Shown here: positions 50,828-58,927 of the stretch, piece by piece | How positions within the stretch are numbered: the first letter of the stretch is position 1 | How the letters are laid out: every line of letters starts with the position of its first letter | Origin: Streptomyces fuscichromogenes | GTDB lineage: Bacteria > Actinomycetota > Actinomycetes > Streptomycetales > Streptomycetaceae | DNA length: 64,000 nt | Reading direction: 5' to 3' | Assembly (NCBI RefSeq): GCF_014645815.1 | Contig: NZ_BMML01000002.1 | Span: 729,697-793,696, forward strand | Made by a program: the position numbers and the translations under genes | Notes under the pieces: generated by a model | What the model saw: only the letters and a program-made list of their open reading frames with translations | Database searches by the model: none | What the model was told of the DNA's origin: nothing

Positions 50828-50850
50828 GGGGCGCGGGGAACTGCGCGATC
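50828..50850 (+). repeat. Single copy of the GGGGCGCGGGGAACTGCGCG element
   Basis: It lies between the TIM-barrel gene's stop (50883, minus strand) and the start of the transporter operon, downstream of the former; here it ends GATCTGCC instead of GACCAGCC. Confidence 0.8.
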
Positions 50851-50882
50851 TGCCGCGGCGGACCCGCAGTCACCCACGTTCA

Positions 50883-51860
50883 TCAGGCGGAACCCTCGGT
50901 GGGGAAGCGGTTGAGCGCCCCCGGCAGCCGCGAGCCCAGCGGCGCCATGTCCCCGTCCGCCCCGTGCCGGGCGAGCAGGTCCAGCGCCAGCCGTCCACGC
51001 CGCACCCGCTCCCGCGCGGTGTCCAGGGTCACGTCCCGCAGATGGGTGCCCCACGGGTAGATGCCGGGCGCCCTGGAGAGGCCGAACTTCAGGTAGATCG
51101 GGGCGCCGCGCCGGATCAGTTCGGCGACCTCGTACATCCGGATGTAGCCGCCGAGGTCGTCGGGGGCCTCGATGTACATGTCCATGGGGGCGCCGGACAC
51201 CCGGCGGATCTCGGTGAGGTGATCGAGCGTCAGGTCGCTGGGGACGTTGACCGAGTCGGCGCCGAGGTGCTCGAAGACCGAGTACGAGGCCGGGTTGACC
51301 GGCCCGATCAGCGCGGACACCTTCAGCGTGGTGTCCGCCGGGATGATCCCGGCCTGCCGGGCCCGGTGCAGCGTCCACAGCACGCCCTCGTCGGCGACGA
51401 GCAGGCACTTGACGCCCAGCTCCGTCGCCCGGACCGCGTCCTCGACGCAGCCCGCGACCGCGTCGTGGCCCCGGGCGCGCAGCCCGGCGCCCCGCGAGTC
51501 GGACCGCACCGAGCCGCCGATGTCCCAGGTGCCGCGCGGACCGGTGAACAGGCAGAGCTCGATGTCCCGTTCGTTCGTCGCCTCGACCATCTCGGTGATC
51601 TCGGCGTCGGTGAGCATCCACACGCCGCTGCCCTGGCTGATCCGGTGGATCGGCACGTCCAGCCGGGAGGACTCCTTGAGAACGACGGCCAGCGCCTCGG
51701 GCCCCTCGCAGGAGGGGACTTCGGTGCGCCACTTGCCGCCGCCGGGGAAGCTGTGGGCGGAGGCGTCGGCGGGGTCGAGGGCGGGCGCGCCCAGGCCGAG
51801 CGCGGTGAGTGCCTGCTCACCGGGTCGGCGGGCCGCCGTGACGGAAGCGTCGGTGGTCAC
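50883..51860 (-). CDS. Conserved TIM-barrel-like protein (U32-peptidase-like)
   Basis: This is 325 residues. Alternating beta/alpha elements (RLDVPIHRISQGSGVWMLTDAEITEMVEAT, IELCLFTGPRGTWDIGGS, CVEDAVRATELGVKCLLVADEG, DTTLKVSALIGPVNPASYSVFEHLGADSVNVPSDLTL, APMDMYIEAPDDLGGYIRMYEVAELIRRG) suggest a TIM barrel related to collagenase-like U32 peptidases or aldolases. It follows the sugar-acid dehydratase and dehydrogenase genes, so an aldolase-like role in the same pathway is conceivable. I cannot name the reaction. Confidence 0.6.
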   Translation of the reverse strand: MTTDASVTAARRPGEQALTALGLGAPALDPADASAHSFPGGGKWRTEVPSCEGPEALAVVLKESSRLDVPIHRISQGSGVWMLTDAEITEMVEATNERDIELCLFTGPRGTWDIGGSVRSDSRGAGLRARGHDAVAGCVEDAVRATELGVKCLLVADEGVLWTLHRARQAGIIPADTTLKVSALIGPVNPASYSVFEHLGADSVNVPSDLTLDHLTEIRRVSGAPMDMYIEAPDDLGGYIRMYEVAELIRRGAPIYLKFGLSRAPGIYPWGTHLRDVTLDTARERVRRGRLALDLLARHGADGDMAPLGSRLPGALNRFPTEGSA

Positions 51861-51873
51861 AAGCTGTCCTTCG

Positions 51874-51887
51874 TGTTCGGTATTTCG
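51874..51887. promoter_or_regulatory. Putative operator TGTTCGGTATTTCG
   Basis: Located 14-27 bp upstream of the TIM-barrel gene start. It matches 12 of 14 bases of a site upstream of the enolase-superfamily gene (54153-54166), suggesting a shared regulator for both transcripts. Confidence 0.4.
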
Positions 51888-51926
51888 GACAAGGTTCGCG
51901 GCTCGGGGCAGAGAAAGGACTTGGTG

Positions 51927-51971
51927 GTACGCCGGCCACGGCGAGGTCAGGGCACGCCGCGGCCGGCGTAC
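51927..51971 (-). terminator. Hairpin after the alcohol dehydrogenase gene
   Basis: GTACGCCGGCC (51927-51937) pairs perfectly with GGCCGGCGTAC (51961-51971) across a 23-nt loop. It starts 2 bp after the dehydrogenase stop on the minus strand and separates it from the TIM-barrel gene. Confidence 0.65.
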
Positions 51972-51973
51972 GA

Positions 51974-52981
51974 CTAGGGGCGGAGCAGCACCTTGCCCAC
52001 CTTCGGATCACCGGCCCCCACCAGCTCGATGGCCTGGGGGAACTCGGTCAGCGGCAGCTCGTGCGTGACCAGCGGGAGCGGGTCGAGGAGACCGGCCCCG
52101 AAGACGCGGACCGTGTGCGACCAGGCGTCCGGCGGTGCCCCGAAGACGGTGTGCACCTCCAGTTGCCGTACGACCAGGTCGGTCGGGTCCAGTCCCTCGG
52201 CGCCGGCGGCCGGGATACCGGTCAGGACCAGGCGTCCGCCGCGCCTGAGCAGGGAGGCGGCGGTGCGCGCGGCGGACGCGGACCCGGCGGTCTCGATCAC
52301 GACGTCGAAATCGTCGGGCAGTTCCTGGTCCCTGGTGCGGAAGTCGCTGGCACCGAACTGCCGGGAGAGCGCCTCCCGGTCGTTGCGCGTGCCGACGACC
52401 AGCAGTTCACCCGGCGAGATCGCCTTCAGGAACTGCACGGCGAACATGCCGAGCGTCCCGGTGCCGACCACCGCGACCCGCTCGCCCGGCTGCGCGTTGC
52501 CCTTCAGCGCGGCCGCCGCGATACAGGCGGCGGGCTCCAGGAGCGCGGCCGCCGTGAGGTCGGCGTCGTCCGGCAGGGCGTGCAGCAGGCGGGCCGGGAG
52601 GGTGAGGGTGGTGGCCATGGCGCCCGGCTGGGTGAAGCCGGTCTCCTCGTAGCCGTCGGTGCACAGGGTGGTCTCGCCGGCGTGGCAGCGGTCGCACACC
52701 TGGCAGTTCCGGAAGCCCTCGCCGACGACCTTGCGGCCGACGAGCGAGACGGGCACCCCGGGGCCCACCGCGGACACGGTCCCCGACCACTCGTGGCCGG
52801 GTGTCAGCGGGTACCGCACATACCCCTCGGGCCGGTTCCCCTGGTACACCTCACGGTCGCTTCCGCAAATCCCGACCGCGTGCACGGCGACCAGCGCCTC
52901 GCCGGGGCCGGGCTCGCGGGGCGTGTGCGCCTCGACCCGGTGCACGCCCGGCGCCTCGACGACGACCTGGGACGCGCTCAC
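51974..52981 (-). CDS. Zinc-dependent alcohol/sugar-acid dehydrogenase (MDR family)
   Basis: This is 335 residues from GTG 52981, overlapping the preceding stop as GTGA. The catalytic zinc site is GICGSDREV with GHEWSG. The structural zinc loop CQVCDRCHAGETTLC has all four Cys near residues 95-110, and the NAD(P) fold is AVVGTGTLGMFAVQFLKAI. It resembles threonine/sorbitol/galactonate-type dehydrogenases. Coupling to an enolase-superfamily dehydratase indicates sugar or sugar-acid oxidation. Confidence 0.85.
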   Translation of the reverse strand: MSASQVVVEAPGVHRVEAHTPREPGPGEALVAVHAVGICGSDREVYQGNRPEGYVRYPLTPGHEWSGTVSAVGPGVPVSLVGRKVVGEGFRNCQVCDRCHAGETTLCTDGYEETGFTQPGAMATTLTLPARLLHALPDDADLTAAALLEPAACIAAAALKGNAQPGERVAVVGTGTLGMFAVQFLKAISPGELLVVGTRNDREALSRQFGASDFRTRDQELPDDFDVVIETAGSASAARTAASLLRRGGRLVLTGIPAAGAEGLDPTDLVVRQLEVHTVFGAPPDAWSHTVRVFGAGLLDPLPLVTHELPLTEFPQAIELVGAGDPKVGKVLLRP

Positions 52982-54135
52982 TTCGTGCCCTTCGGCTTGC
53001 GCTGCTCCCAGCCCTCGGCCCACAGGTCGAACCGGGCCTGCTGCTGCGGGAACTCGGCGGCCGCGTCGGCGTCGAACTCGACCCCGAGCCCCGGCGCGTC
53101 CGAGAGGTGGAAGTACCCGTCCACGACCTCCGGCGCGCCCTTGACCACCTTCTTGATCTCGGCGTCGGCGAAGTCGTTGAAGTGCTCCAGGATCTTGAAG
53201 TTCGGGGAGGTGAACCCGACCTGGAGGGAGGCGGCGGTGAGCACCGAGCCGCCGACGTTGTGCGGGGCGACCAGGACGTAGTGGGTCTCGGCGGTGGCGG
53301 CGAGCTTGCGGGTCTCCCAGATGCCGCCGATGTGGCCGACGTCCGGCTGGATGATGTCCACGGCCTGGCTCTCGAAGAGCTCGCGGAACTCGATGCGGTC
53401 GTGGATGCGCTCGCCGGTGGCGACCGGGATGTCCACCTTGGCGGCGACCTTCTCCAGCGCCTTCAGGTTCTCCGGCGGGCAGGGCTCCTCCAGCCAGGCC
53501 GGCTTGAAGGGCGCCAGCTCGCGCACCAGACGTACCGCGGTCGAGGGCGAGAAGCGGCCGTGCATCTCCAGCATCAGCTCGGCGTCCGGCCCGATGGCGT
53601 CCCGCACGGCCTCGATGAGGGACACGGCGTACAGGGTCTGCTCGTGGTCCAGCTCGAAGTGCCCGGTGCCGAACGGGTCGATCTTCAGCGCCTTGTACCC
53701 GCGCTCCATGACCTGCTGGGCGGCCTTGTGATAGGCCTCCGGGGTCCGCTCGGTGGTGTACCAGCCGTTGGCGTACGCCTTGACCTTGTCGGTGACCTTC
53801 CCGCCGAGCAGCTGCCACACCGGCACGCCCAGCGCCTTGCCCTTGATGTCCCAGCAGGCCATCTCGATGACGGCGATGCCGGACATGACGATCTCACCCG
53901 CACGGCCGTAGTCGCCGTACTTCATCCGGCGTACGAGGTCTTCCACGGCGAACGGGTCCGAACCGAGAATGTGGTTGGTCTCGGCCTCCCGGAGGTAGCC
54001 GATCAGCGCGTCGGTGTGACCGAGCATCCGGGTCTCGCCGACTCCGGTGATCCCTTCGTCGGTGTGCACCTGGACGTAGGTCAGGTTGCGCCACGGCGTC
54101 CCGACCACGTGTGTGCTGATTCCGGTGATGCGCAC
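52978..54135 (-). CDS. Enolase-superfamily (mandelate racemase/muconate lactonising) sugar-acid dehydratase
   Basis: This is 385 residues. The N-terminal cap reads GITGVGETRMLGHTDALIGYL. The barrel has KALKIDPFGTGHF, ELMLEMHGRFSPSTAVRLV (metal Glu and nearby His), AWLEEPCPPENLKAL, VATGERIHDRIEF and DIIQPDVGHIGG, with APHNVGGSVL supplying the terminal His. This pattern fits acid-sugar dehydratases of the galactonate/gluconate/mannonate type. It is the first gene of a coupled pair with the dehydrogenase. The exact substrate cannot be read from the sequence. Confidence 0.85.
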   Translation of the reverse strand: MRITGISTHVVGTPWRNLTYVQVHTDEGITGVGETRMLGHTDALIGYLREAETNHILGSDPFAVEDLVRRMKYGDYGRAGEIVMSGIAVIEMACWDIKGKALGVPVWQLLGGKVTDKVKAYANGWYTTERTPEAYHKAAQQVMERGYKALKIDPFGTGHFELDHEQTLYAVSLIEAVRDAIGPDAELMLEMHGRFSPSTAVRLVRELAPFKPAWLEEPCPPENLKALEKVAAKVDIPVATGERIHDRIEFRELFESQAVDIIQPDVGHIGGIWETRKLAATAETHYVLVAPHNVGGSVLTAASLQVGFTSPNFKILEHFNDFADAEIKKVVKGAPEVVDGYFHLSDAPGLGVEFDADAAAEFPQQQARFDLWAEGWEQRKPKGTK

Positions 54136-54152
54136 GGCGGTTGCCCTTCAGC

Positions 54153-54183
54153 TGTTCGAGATTTCGTCACACGTTCGAAATGC
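54153..54183. promoter_or_regulatory. Putative operator region TGTTCGAGATTTCG ... CGTTCGAAATGC
   Basis: TGTTCGAGATTTCG (54153-54166) and CGTTCGAAATGC (54172-54183) are near-repeats 18-48 bp upstream of the dehydratase start. The first resembles the site at 51874-51887. The TTCGAA core is of the kind bound by GntR or IclR regulators. Confidence 0.4.
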
Positions 54184-54336
54184 TGGCGTGACAGTAAGGA
54201 CGGGGCGGCGGAGGTGTCAATGGGTCGAACAGGTAACGGTTTCGGCAAGGCTTGCGATAGGTTTTTCGGTCCCCCACAGAACCTTCACAGAGGCGGCTGG
54301 TTATGTGACCCGTGGGGAACCTAGTCTTCCCGCGTC

Positions 54337-55158
54337 ATGGACTTCTGCTACCCGTGCCGACGGCACCTCAACGGCGCCCTCGCCTGCCCGGGGTGCGGCA
54401 CACCGGTCGAAACGCTACGCGCGTCCGCCCCGGGACAGGTTGCGCCGGATGCGGCGACGTACGCGGAGCCGGAGTCCGGCGCCGACGGGTACGGCGGTGC
54501 GGGCGACGACGGTGACGAGAGCGCCGGGGACGACGGGGACGACGAGGCACCGGCAGGCGGCCGGGCCGATCGGCGGCGGGCGGCGCGCGGGCGCGGCGAC
54601 CGGAGCCGGGGGCGCGCCGCCGAGGGCCCCGCCGAGGATCCCGAGGAGCCGTCCGGCCCCGACGGAAGCCGTCGCGACCGCAAGGCCGCGGCCCATCGCC
54701 GGCGGCGCCGCAGGGTCCTGCTGGTGACCGCGGCGTGCGTGCTGGCGGCGGGCGGCCTGAGCCTCGCCGAACTCGGCACGGACGCCATACCGTTCACGAC
54801 CCCGGACGCGGCCGCGGGCGGCAGCACGGCCGACGGCGGTACGTCGACGGCCTCGCCGGGCACCACCGCCCAGCCCCCGGACACCGCGTCCGGCGCGGCG
54901 GGCTCCGCCGCGGCCGACCCCTCCGCGTCACCGTCCCCGTCCTCCTCGAAGGACAGGGCGTCCGACTCGCCGTCGGCGTCCCCGAAGAACCCGTCGGCCC
55001 AGTCGGCGACGACGGGCTCGGGCGTGGTGACGGCCCCGGCGACCACCTCGGCGGCCACCTCGCCCTCGACCCCGGCGGCGGACCCGACGACCTCGGACCC
55101 GACCCCGGATCCCTCGCCGAGCCAGACGTGCAACCGGTTCTTGTGGTGGTGCACGTAG
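54337..55158 (+). CDS. SCO2400-family zinc-ribbon membrane protein
   Basis: This is 273 residues. The N-terminal zinc ribbon is MDFCYPCRRHLNGALACPGCG (CxxC...CxxC). Next come an acidic then basic linker, one membrane span (RRVLLVTAACVLAAGGLSLAELG, near residue 128-150) and a long Ser/Thr/Pro/Ala-rich outer region ending CNRFLWWCT. This arrangement matches the Streptomyces-specific SCO2400 family. Function is unknown; a cytoplasmic zinc sensor tied to a glycine/serine-rich extracellular stalk is a guess. The two Cys at the C-terminus could form a disulfide. Confidence 0.82.
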   Translation: MDFCYPCRRHLNGALACPGCGTPVETLRASAPGQVAPDAATYAEPESGADGYGGAGDDGDESAGDDGDDEAPAGGRADRRRAARGRGDRSRGRAAEGPAEDPEEPSGPDGSRRDRKAAAHRRRRRRVLLVTAACVLAAGGLSLAELGTDAIPFTTPDAAAGGSTADGGTSTASPGTTAQPPDTASGAAGSAAADPSASPSPSSSKDRASDSPSASPKNPSAQSATTGSGVVTAPATTSAATSPSTPAADPTTSDPTPDPSPSQTCNRFLWWCT

Positions 55159-55175
55159 ACGGGGCCCCTTGAACG

Positions 55176-55256
55176 CGCCCCGCAGGGGCGCGGGGCTGTG
55201 TCGATGTGCGGCTCCGCCGCGTGGGCGCGACCAGCCCCCACCGGCCCGCACCCGAA
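55176..55256 (+). repeat. Long variant of the GGGGCGCGGGG element
   Basis: CGCCCCGCAGGGGCGCGGGG is followed by CTGTGTCGATGTGCGGCTCC and GCCGCGTGGGCGCGACCAGC, then CCCCACCGGCCCGCA. Compared with the short form, AACT is replaced by a segment of about 28 bp that itself holds a GCGGCTCCGCCGC stem. It lies 18 bp after the SCO2400-family stop. Confidence 0.75.
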
Positions 55257-55352
55257 CCACCGCCAAAGCAAATCCAGCAAACCTGTCACATTCGACGCGC
55301 CCGCTCCGTCACAGGTGTGCAACCCACTGGGAGACACCACAGGGAGCACACC

Positions 55353-55826
55353 ATGGAAGCCCGTCTGAACCTCTTCGCCAGCCCCCTCACGAACAAGCTC
55401 GTCAAGCACTTCGTCGCCGCGGGCGCGGTCACCGCGGAGGCGGGGGTGTCCCCGGCCACCCTGGAGCTCGTGAAGATCCGCGCCAGCCAGATCAACGGCT
55501 GCGGCTACTGCCTCGACATGCACACCAAGGACGCGGCCGCCGCCGGCGAGACCCAGCAGCGCCTCCACCTGGTCGCCGCCTGGCGCGAGGCCACCGTGTT
55601 CACCGAGGCCGAGCGCGCGGCCCTGGACCTGGCCGAGCAGGGCAGCCGGATCGCCGACGCGGCGGGCGGTGTGCCGGACGAGGTCTGGGAGAACGCGGCC
55701 AAGCACTACGACGACGACCAGCTGATCGCGATCGTGGCGACCATCGCCGTCATCAACGCCTTCAACCGGCTGAACGTCATCTTCCAGGTCCAGGCCGGCG
55801 ACTACCGGCCCGGCCGGTTCGCGTAA
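55353..55826 (+). CDS. AhpD-type alkylhydroperoxidase / carboxymuconolactone-decarboxylase-family protein
   Basis: This is 157 residues from ATG 55353. The redox motif INGCGYCLDMHTKDA (CxxC with His) near residue 48 and the following AEGETQQRLHLVAAWREA-type helix are characteristic of AhpD-like proteins, which reduce peroxides using paired cysteines. It is separated from the MarR and quinone-oxidoreductase-like genes that follow by only 50 bp and is convergent with marR, so all may serve the same oxidative or electrophile stress response. Confidence 0.87.
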   Translation: MEARLNLFASPLTNKLVKHFVAAGAVTAEAGVSPATLELVKIRASQINGCGYCLDMHTKDAAAAGETQQRLHLVAAWREATVFTEAERAALDLAEQGSRIADAAGGVPDEVWENAAKHYDDDQLIAIVATIAVINAFNRLNVIFQVQAGDYRPGRFA

Positions 55827-55873
55827 CTCTCCGGAAGGGGGCCGGCGCCGTCACGGGCCGGCCCTCTCGGCGT

Positions 55874-56323
55874 TCACGCCGTCAGCATCCGCCGCAGCAG
55901 ATCCCGCAGCGACAGCCGCTCCTCGTCCGACAGTCCGGCCAGCGGCTCGCGCGCGAAGCGCAGCCCGTCGCGCAGGTCGCGGGCGACCCGGCGGCCCTCG
56001 TCCGTCGCCGCGGCCAGCTTCACCCGGCGGTCCGCCGGGTCGGGCCGCCGCTCCACGAGGCCGCGCGCCTCCAGCCGGTCCACTATCCCCGTCACGTTGG
56101 ACGGCTCGCACTTCAGCTTCTGCGCCAGCTTGCGCATCGGCAGCGGCTCCAGCGACAGCAGGCTGAGCAGCCGCGCCTGCGCCCCGGTGAGGGCGTGCTC
56201 GCCGGCCGCCTCCTCGTAGTCCGCGTAGAAACGGGCCACGACGTCCCCGATGAGCTCGACGACGTCAAGGGTCAGGGCGTCGGGGCGGCGGGGCTTCGCT
56301 GGGCTGGACTGTGGGGTGGACAT
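55874..56323 (-). CDS. MarR-family transcriptional regulator
   Basis: This is 149 residues. The winged helix is GAQARLLSLLSLEPLPMRKLAQKLKCEPSNVTGIVDRLEARGLVERRPDPADRRVKLAA. It is divergent from the NADPH-dependent oxidoreductase, with two palindromes in the 90-bp gap. It probably represses that gene and itself until a small electrophile or phenolic ligand binds. Confidence 0.9.
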   Translation of the reverse strand: MSTPQSSPAKPRRPDALTLDVVELIGDVVARFYADYEEAAGEHALTGAQARLLSLLSLEPLPMRKLAQKLKCEPSNVTGIVDRLEARGLVERRPDPADRRVKLAAATDEGRRVARDLRDGLRFAREPLAGLSDEERLSLRDLLRRMLTA

Positions 56324-56352
56324 GAACTCCAGGATACCCCGTTACTTGACAT

Positions 56353-56391
56353 CCTGAAATATTCAGGAGCATGGTTGTTTCAGGTACTGAA
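56353..56391. promoter_or_regulatory. Two palindromic operators between marR and the oxidoreductase gene
   Basis: CCTGAA-ATA-TTCAGG (56353-56367) and TTCAG-GTA-CTGAA (56379-56391) share the TTCAG/CTGAA half-site. TTGACA at 56346-56351, just before the first, may be a -35 element. The spacing fits repression by the adjacent MarR protein. Confidence 0.65.
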
Positions 56392-56413
56392 GTATTTCGG
56401 AAAGGCGCATGTC

Positions 56414-57412
56414 ATGATCAACCGCGAGTGGCACCTCCAGAGCCGTCCCGTCGGCTGGCCGAAGCCCGAGGACTTCGCCCTGGTCGAGGCGGAGGTCCGC
56501 ACGCCGGGCGAGGGGCAGGTGCTGGTACGGAACAAGTACCTCTCCGTCGACCCGTACATGCGCGGCCGGATGAGTACCGCGAAGTCGTACATCCCCCCCT
56601 TCGAGCTGGGCAAGGTCATGCAGGGCGGCGCGGTCGGCGAGGTCGTCGAGTCGAACGCCGAGGGCATCGCGGTCGGCGACCACGTCCTGCACTTCCTCGG
56701 CTGGCGCGAGTACGCGGTCGTGGACGCGAAGAACGCCGTCAAGGTCGACGCGGCGGCCGCGCCCCTGTCGACGTACCTCGGCGTGCTCGGCATGACCGGC
56801 CTCACCGCCTACGCGGGCCTGCTGCGCACCGCCTCCTTCAAGGAGGGCGACGCGGTCTTCGTCTCCGGCGCGGCCGGCGCGGTCGGCAGCCAGGTCGGCC
56901 AGATCGCGAAGCTCAAGGGCGCCTCGCGGGTGATCGGCTCGGCCGGCTCCGACGACAAGGTCAAGCTGCTGGTCGAGGAGTACGGCTTCGACGCGGCCTT
57001 CAACTACAAGAACGGCTCGGTCGCCCAGCAGCTGCGCGAGGCCGCCCCGGACGGCATCGACGTCTACTTCGACAACGTCGGCGGCGACCACCTGGAGGCC
57101 GCCATCGGCCAGCTGAACCGGGACGGCCGGATCGCGGTCTGCGGCATGATCTCCGCCTACAACAGCACCGAGCCGGTCCCCGGCCCGAAGAACCTCGCCC
57201 GCCTCATCCAGACCCGCGGCCGGATCGAGGGCTTCCTGGTCGGCGACCACTACGACCTCCAGCCGCAGTTCGTCGCCGAGGTCGGCCCCTGGGTGGCTTC
57301 CGGACAGCTGAAGTACGGCGAGACGGTCGTCGAGGGCATCGAGAACAACGTGGAGGCGTTCCTAGGGGTCCTGCGCGGGGACAACACCGGCAAGATGGTC
57401 GTCAAGCTCTGA
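56414..57412 (+). CDS. NADPH-dependent oxidoreductase (prostaglandin reductase/CurA-like MDR)
   Basis: This is 332 residues from ATG 56414. The zinc-free medium-chain reductase pattern is VRNKYLSVDPYMRGRM near residue 40, GMTGLTAYAGLL near 130, and the NADPH fold VFVSGAAGAVGSQVGQIAKLKGASRVIG near 150, with VDVYFDNVGGDHLEAAI-like residues later. It reduces conjugated enones or similar electrophiles. Control by the divergent MarR is likely. Confidence 0.9.
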   Translation: MINREWHLQSRPVGWPKPEDFALVEAEVRTPGEGQVLVRNKYLSVDPYMRGRMSTAKSYIPPFELGKVMQGGAVGEVVESNAEGIAVGDHVLHFLGWREYAVVDAKNAVKVDAAAAPLSTYLGVLGMTGLTAYAGLLRTASFKEGDAVFVSGAAGAVGSQVGQIAKLKGASRVIGSAGSDDKVKLLVEEYGFDAAFNYKNGSVAQQLREAAPDGIDVYFDNVGGDHLEAAIGQLNRDGRIAVCGMISAYNSTEPVPGPKNLARLIQTRGRIEGFLVGDHYDLQPQFVAEVGPWVASGQLKYGETVVEGIENNVEAFLGVLRGDNTGKMVVKL

Positions 57413-57540
57413 CGCGCTGACGCCGCCGCGTGACGCCGGTCCGGTCGGCTCGTTGCGCTCTGCGGAGGCCGCACCCTTGGACGTGGGGTGCGGCCTCTCG
57501 TGTGCCGGGTGCCGGATCAGTGCCGGGTGCGGGTGCTTCG

Positions 57541-57570
57541 TGGCTGGTCGCTCAGTTCCCCGCGCCCCTT
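57541..57570 (-). repeat. Single reverse copy of the GGGGCGCGGGGAACTGCGCG element
   Basis: TGGCTGGTCGCTCAGTTCCC then CGCGCCCCTT, one mismatch from the core. It lies 14-43 bp after the stop of the minus-strand esterase gene, oriented as a downstream element of that gene. Confidence 0.75.
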
Positions 57571-57583
57571 GGGTGGGTGGCGC

Positions 57584-58744
57584 TCAGCGCGTTTCGCGTG
57601 CCGCCTCGTGGACGGCCCTCGCCAGGCGGTCGTTCTCCGGTGCGGCCCCGCCGGGAAACGCGAACCTTCGGCGCGTGTAGCCGTAGGCGACCCCGCTCCT
57701 CGGGTCCGCGAACGCCTGGGAGCCCGCCGCTCCGCTGTGGCCGATCGTGCCCGCCCCCAGGAACGGGTGCCAGACGTCCGCCGTCGCCTGGAAGCCCAGG
57801 CCGTACGACCTGTGGGTCCGGGCCACCAGGTCGTACCCCACCGAGTGGAACTGGCCGAACTCCGCGACCGTGTCCTCCTTCAGCAGCGGGGCCTCGCCGT
57901 CGATCTCGCTGAGCAGGGCCGCGTACATCCCGGCCAGGCCGCGCGCCGACGCCACCCCGCCGAAGGACGCCGGTCCCTTGGCGCGGACCAGCCGGTCGTT
58001 GGGGAGGGCCGTCAGGTCCGTGGGTTCGGCCGCGTGCTCGTTGAAGGCGATCCCGGCCAGGGTCTGCGGTCCGGACGGCAGGGAGCCGAGCAGGGTCTGC
58101 TGCTCGGGGGTCGGCCGCATCGGCAGGGTGGTGCGGAAACGCGGCTCGTGGGCGGTCGGCAGGCCCAGGAAGAAGTCGAGGCCGTACGGTGCCCGGACCC
58201 GCTCCTCGTACACGTCCTGGAGGGTACGGCCGGTCGCGCGCCGTACCACCTCACCGGTGAGCGCGCCGATGACGAGCGCGTGGTAGCCGAAGGCCGTGCC
58301 GGGGCGCCAGAACGGCCGCTGGTCGGCCAGACGTTCCGCCATCGCCCGGTCGTCGGCCAGCTCCTGCGAGCTGAACCCGGTGTCGGTGCCGACCAGGCCC
58401 GCCCGGTGCGCGACCAGCTCCCGCAGGGTCAGCGTCCCCTTGCCCTCGGCGCCGAACTCCGGCCAGTAGTAGGTGACCTTGCGGTCCAGCTCCAGTGTGC
58501 CGTCCTGCACCAGCATCGCCACGACCAGATGCGCCGCCCCCTTGGTGGACGAGAACACGCCGTACAGGGAGTCCCCGCCGGCCCCCTCGCCGGCCCACAG
58601 GTCGACGACCCGCCGGCCGTGGACGTACGCGCACAACTGCCCCTCGTAGTCGGCCGGTTCGCCGGCGACGAAGGTGGCGAACTCCTCGCGCACCGCTTCG
58701 AAGCCCTCCGCGACCGTGCCCTGGACGGTGATCTCCTGCGTCAT
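57584..58744 (-). CDS. Serine hydrolase of the beta-lactamase/EstB family
   Basis: This is 386 residues without a signal peptide. The catalytic SxxK is in YGVFSSTKGAAHLVVAMLV (near residue 85) and a YxxN-like Tyr region in GYHALVIGALTGEVVRR. EstB-type class C esterases have this arrangement and hydrolyse short esters or D-amino-acid peptides. The fragment AGTIGHSGAAGSQAFADPRSGVAYGYTRRR is the usual C-terminal HxG motif. The start ATG 58744 is clear. Confidence 0.85.
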   Translation of the reverse strand: MTQEITVQGTVAEGFEAVREEFATFVAGEPADYEGQLCAYVHGRRVVDLWAGEGAGGDSLYGVFSSTKGAAHLVVAMLVQDGTLELDRKVTYYWPEFGAEGKGTLTLRELVAHRAGLVGTDTGFSSQELADDRAMAERLADQRPFWRPGTAFGYHALVIGALTGEVVRRATGRTLQDVYEERVRAPYGLDFFLGLPTAHEPRFRTTLPMRPTPEQQTLLGSLPSGPQTLAGIAFNEHAAEPTDLTALPNDRLVRAKGPASFGGVASARGLAGMYAALLSEIDGEAPLLKEDTVAEFGQFHSVGYDLVARTHRSYGLGFQATADVWHPFLGAGTIGHSGAAGSQAFADPRSGVAYGYTRRRFAFPGGAAPENDRLARAVHEAARETR

Positions 58745-58927
58745 CCGTTCTCCTCAACCGAGCCGCGCAAGCAGCTCCCACTGTGAACAACGCCCTACCC
58801 ACCTGGGCGAACTGTCTGCCGGTTCCTGAGATCGGTACGGCGAGACGTACCCGTTCGACTCAACAGCGCCACAGGGGGCGTCCCCGACGCCACTGCGCCC
58901 GGCGCGCGCCCCGGTAAAGTTTTCGCC

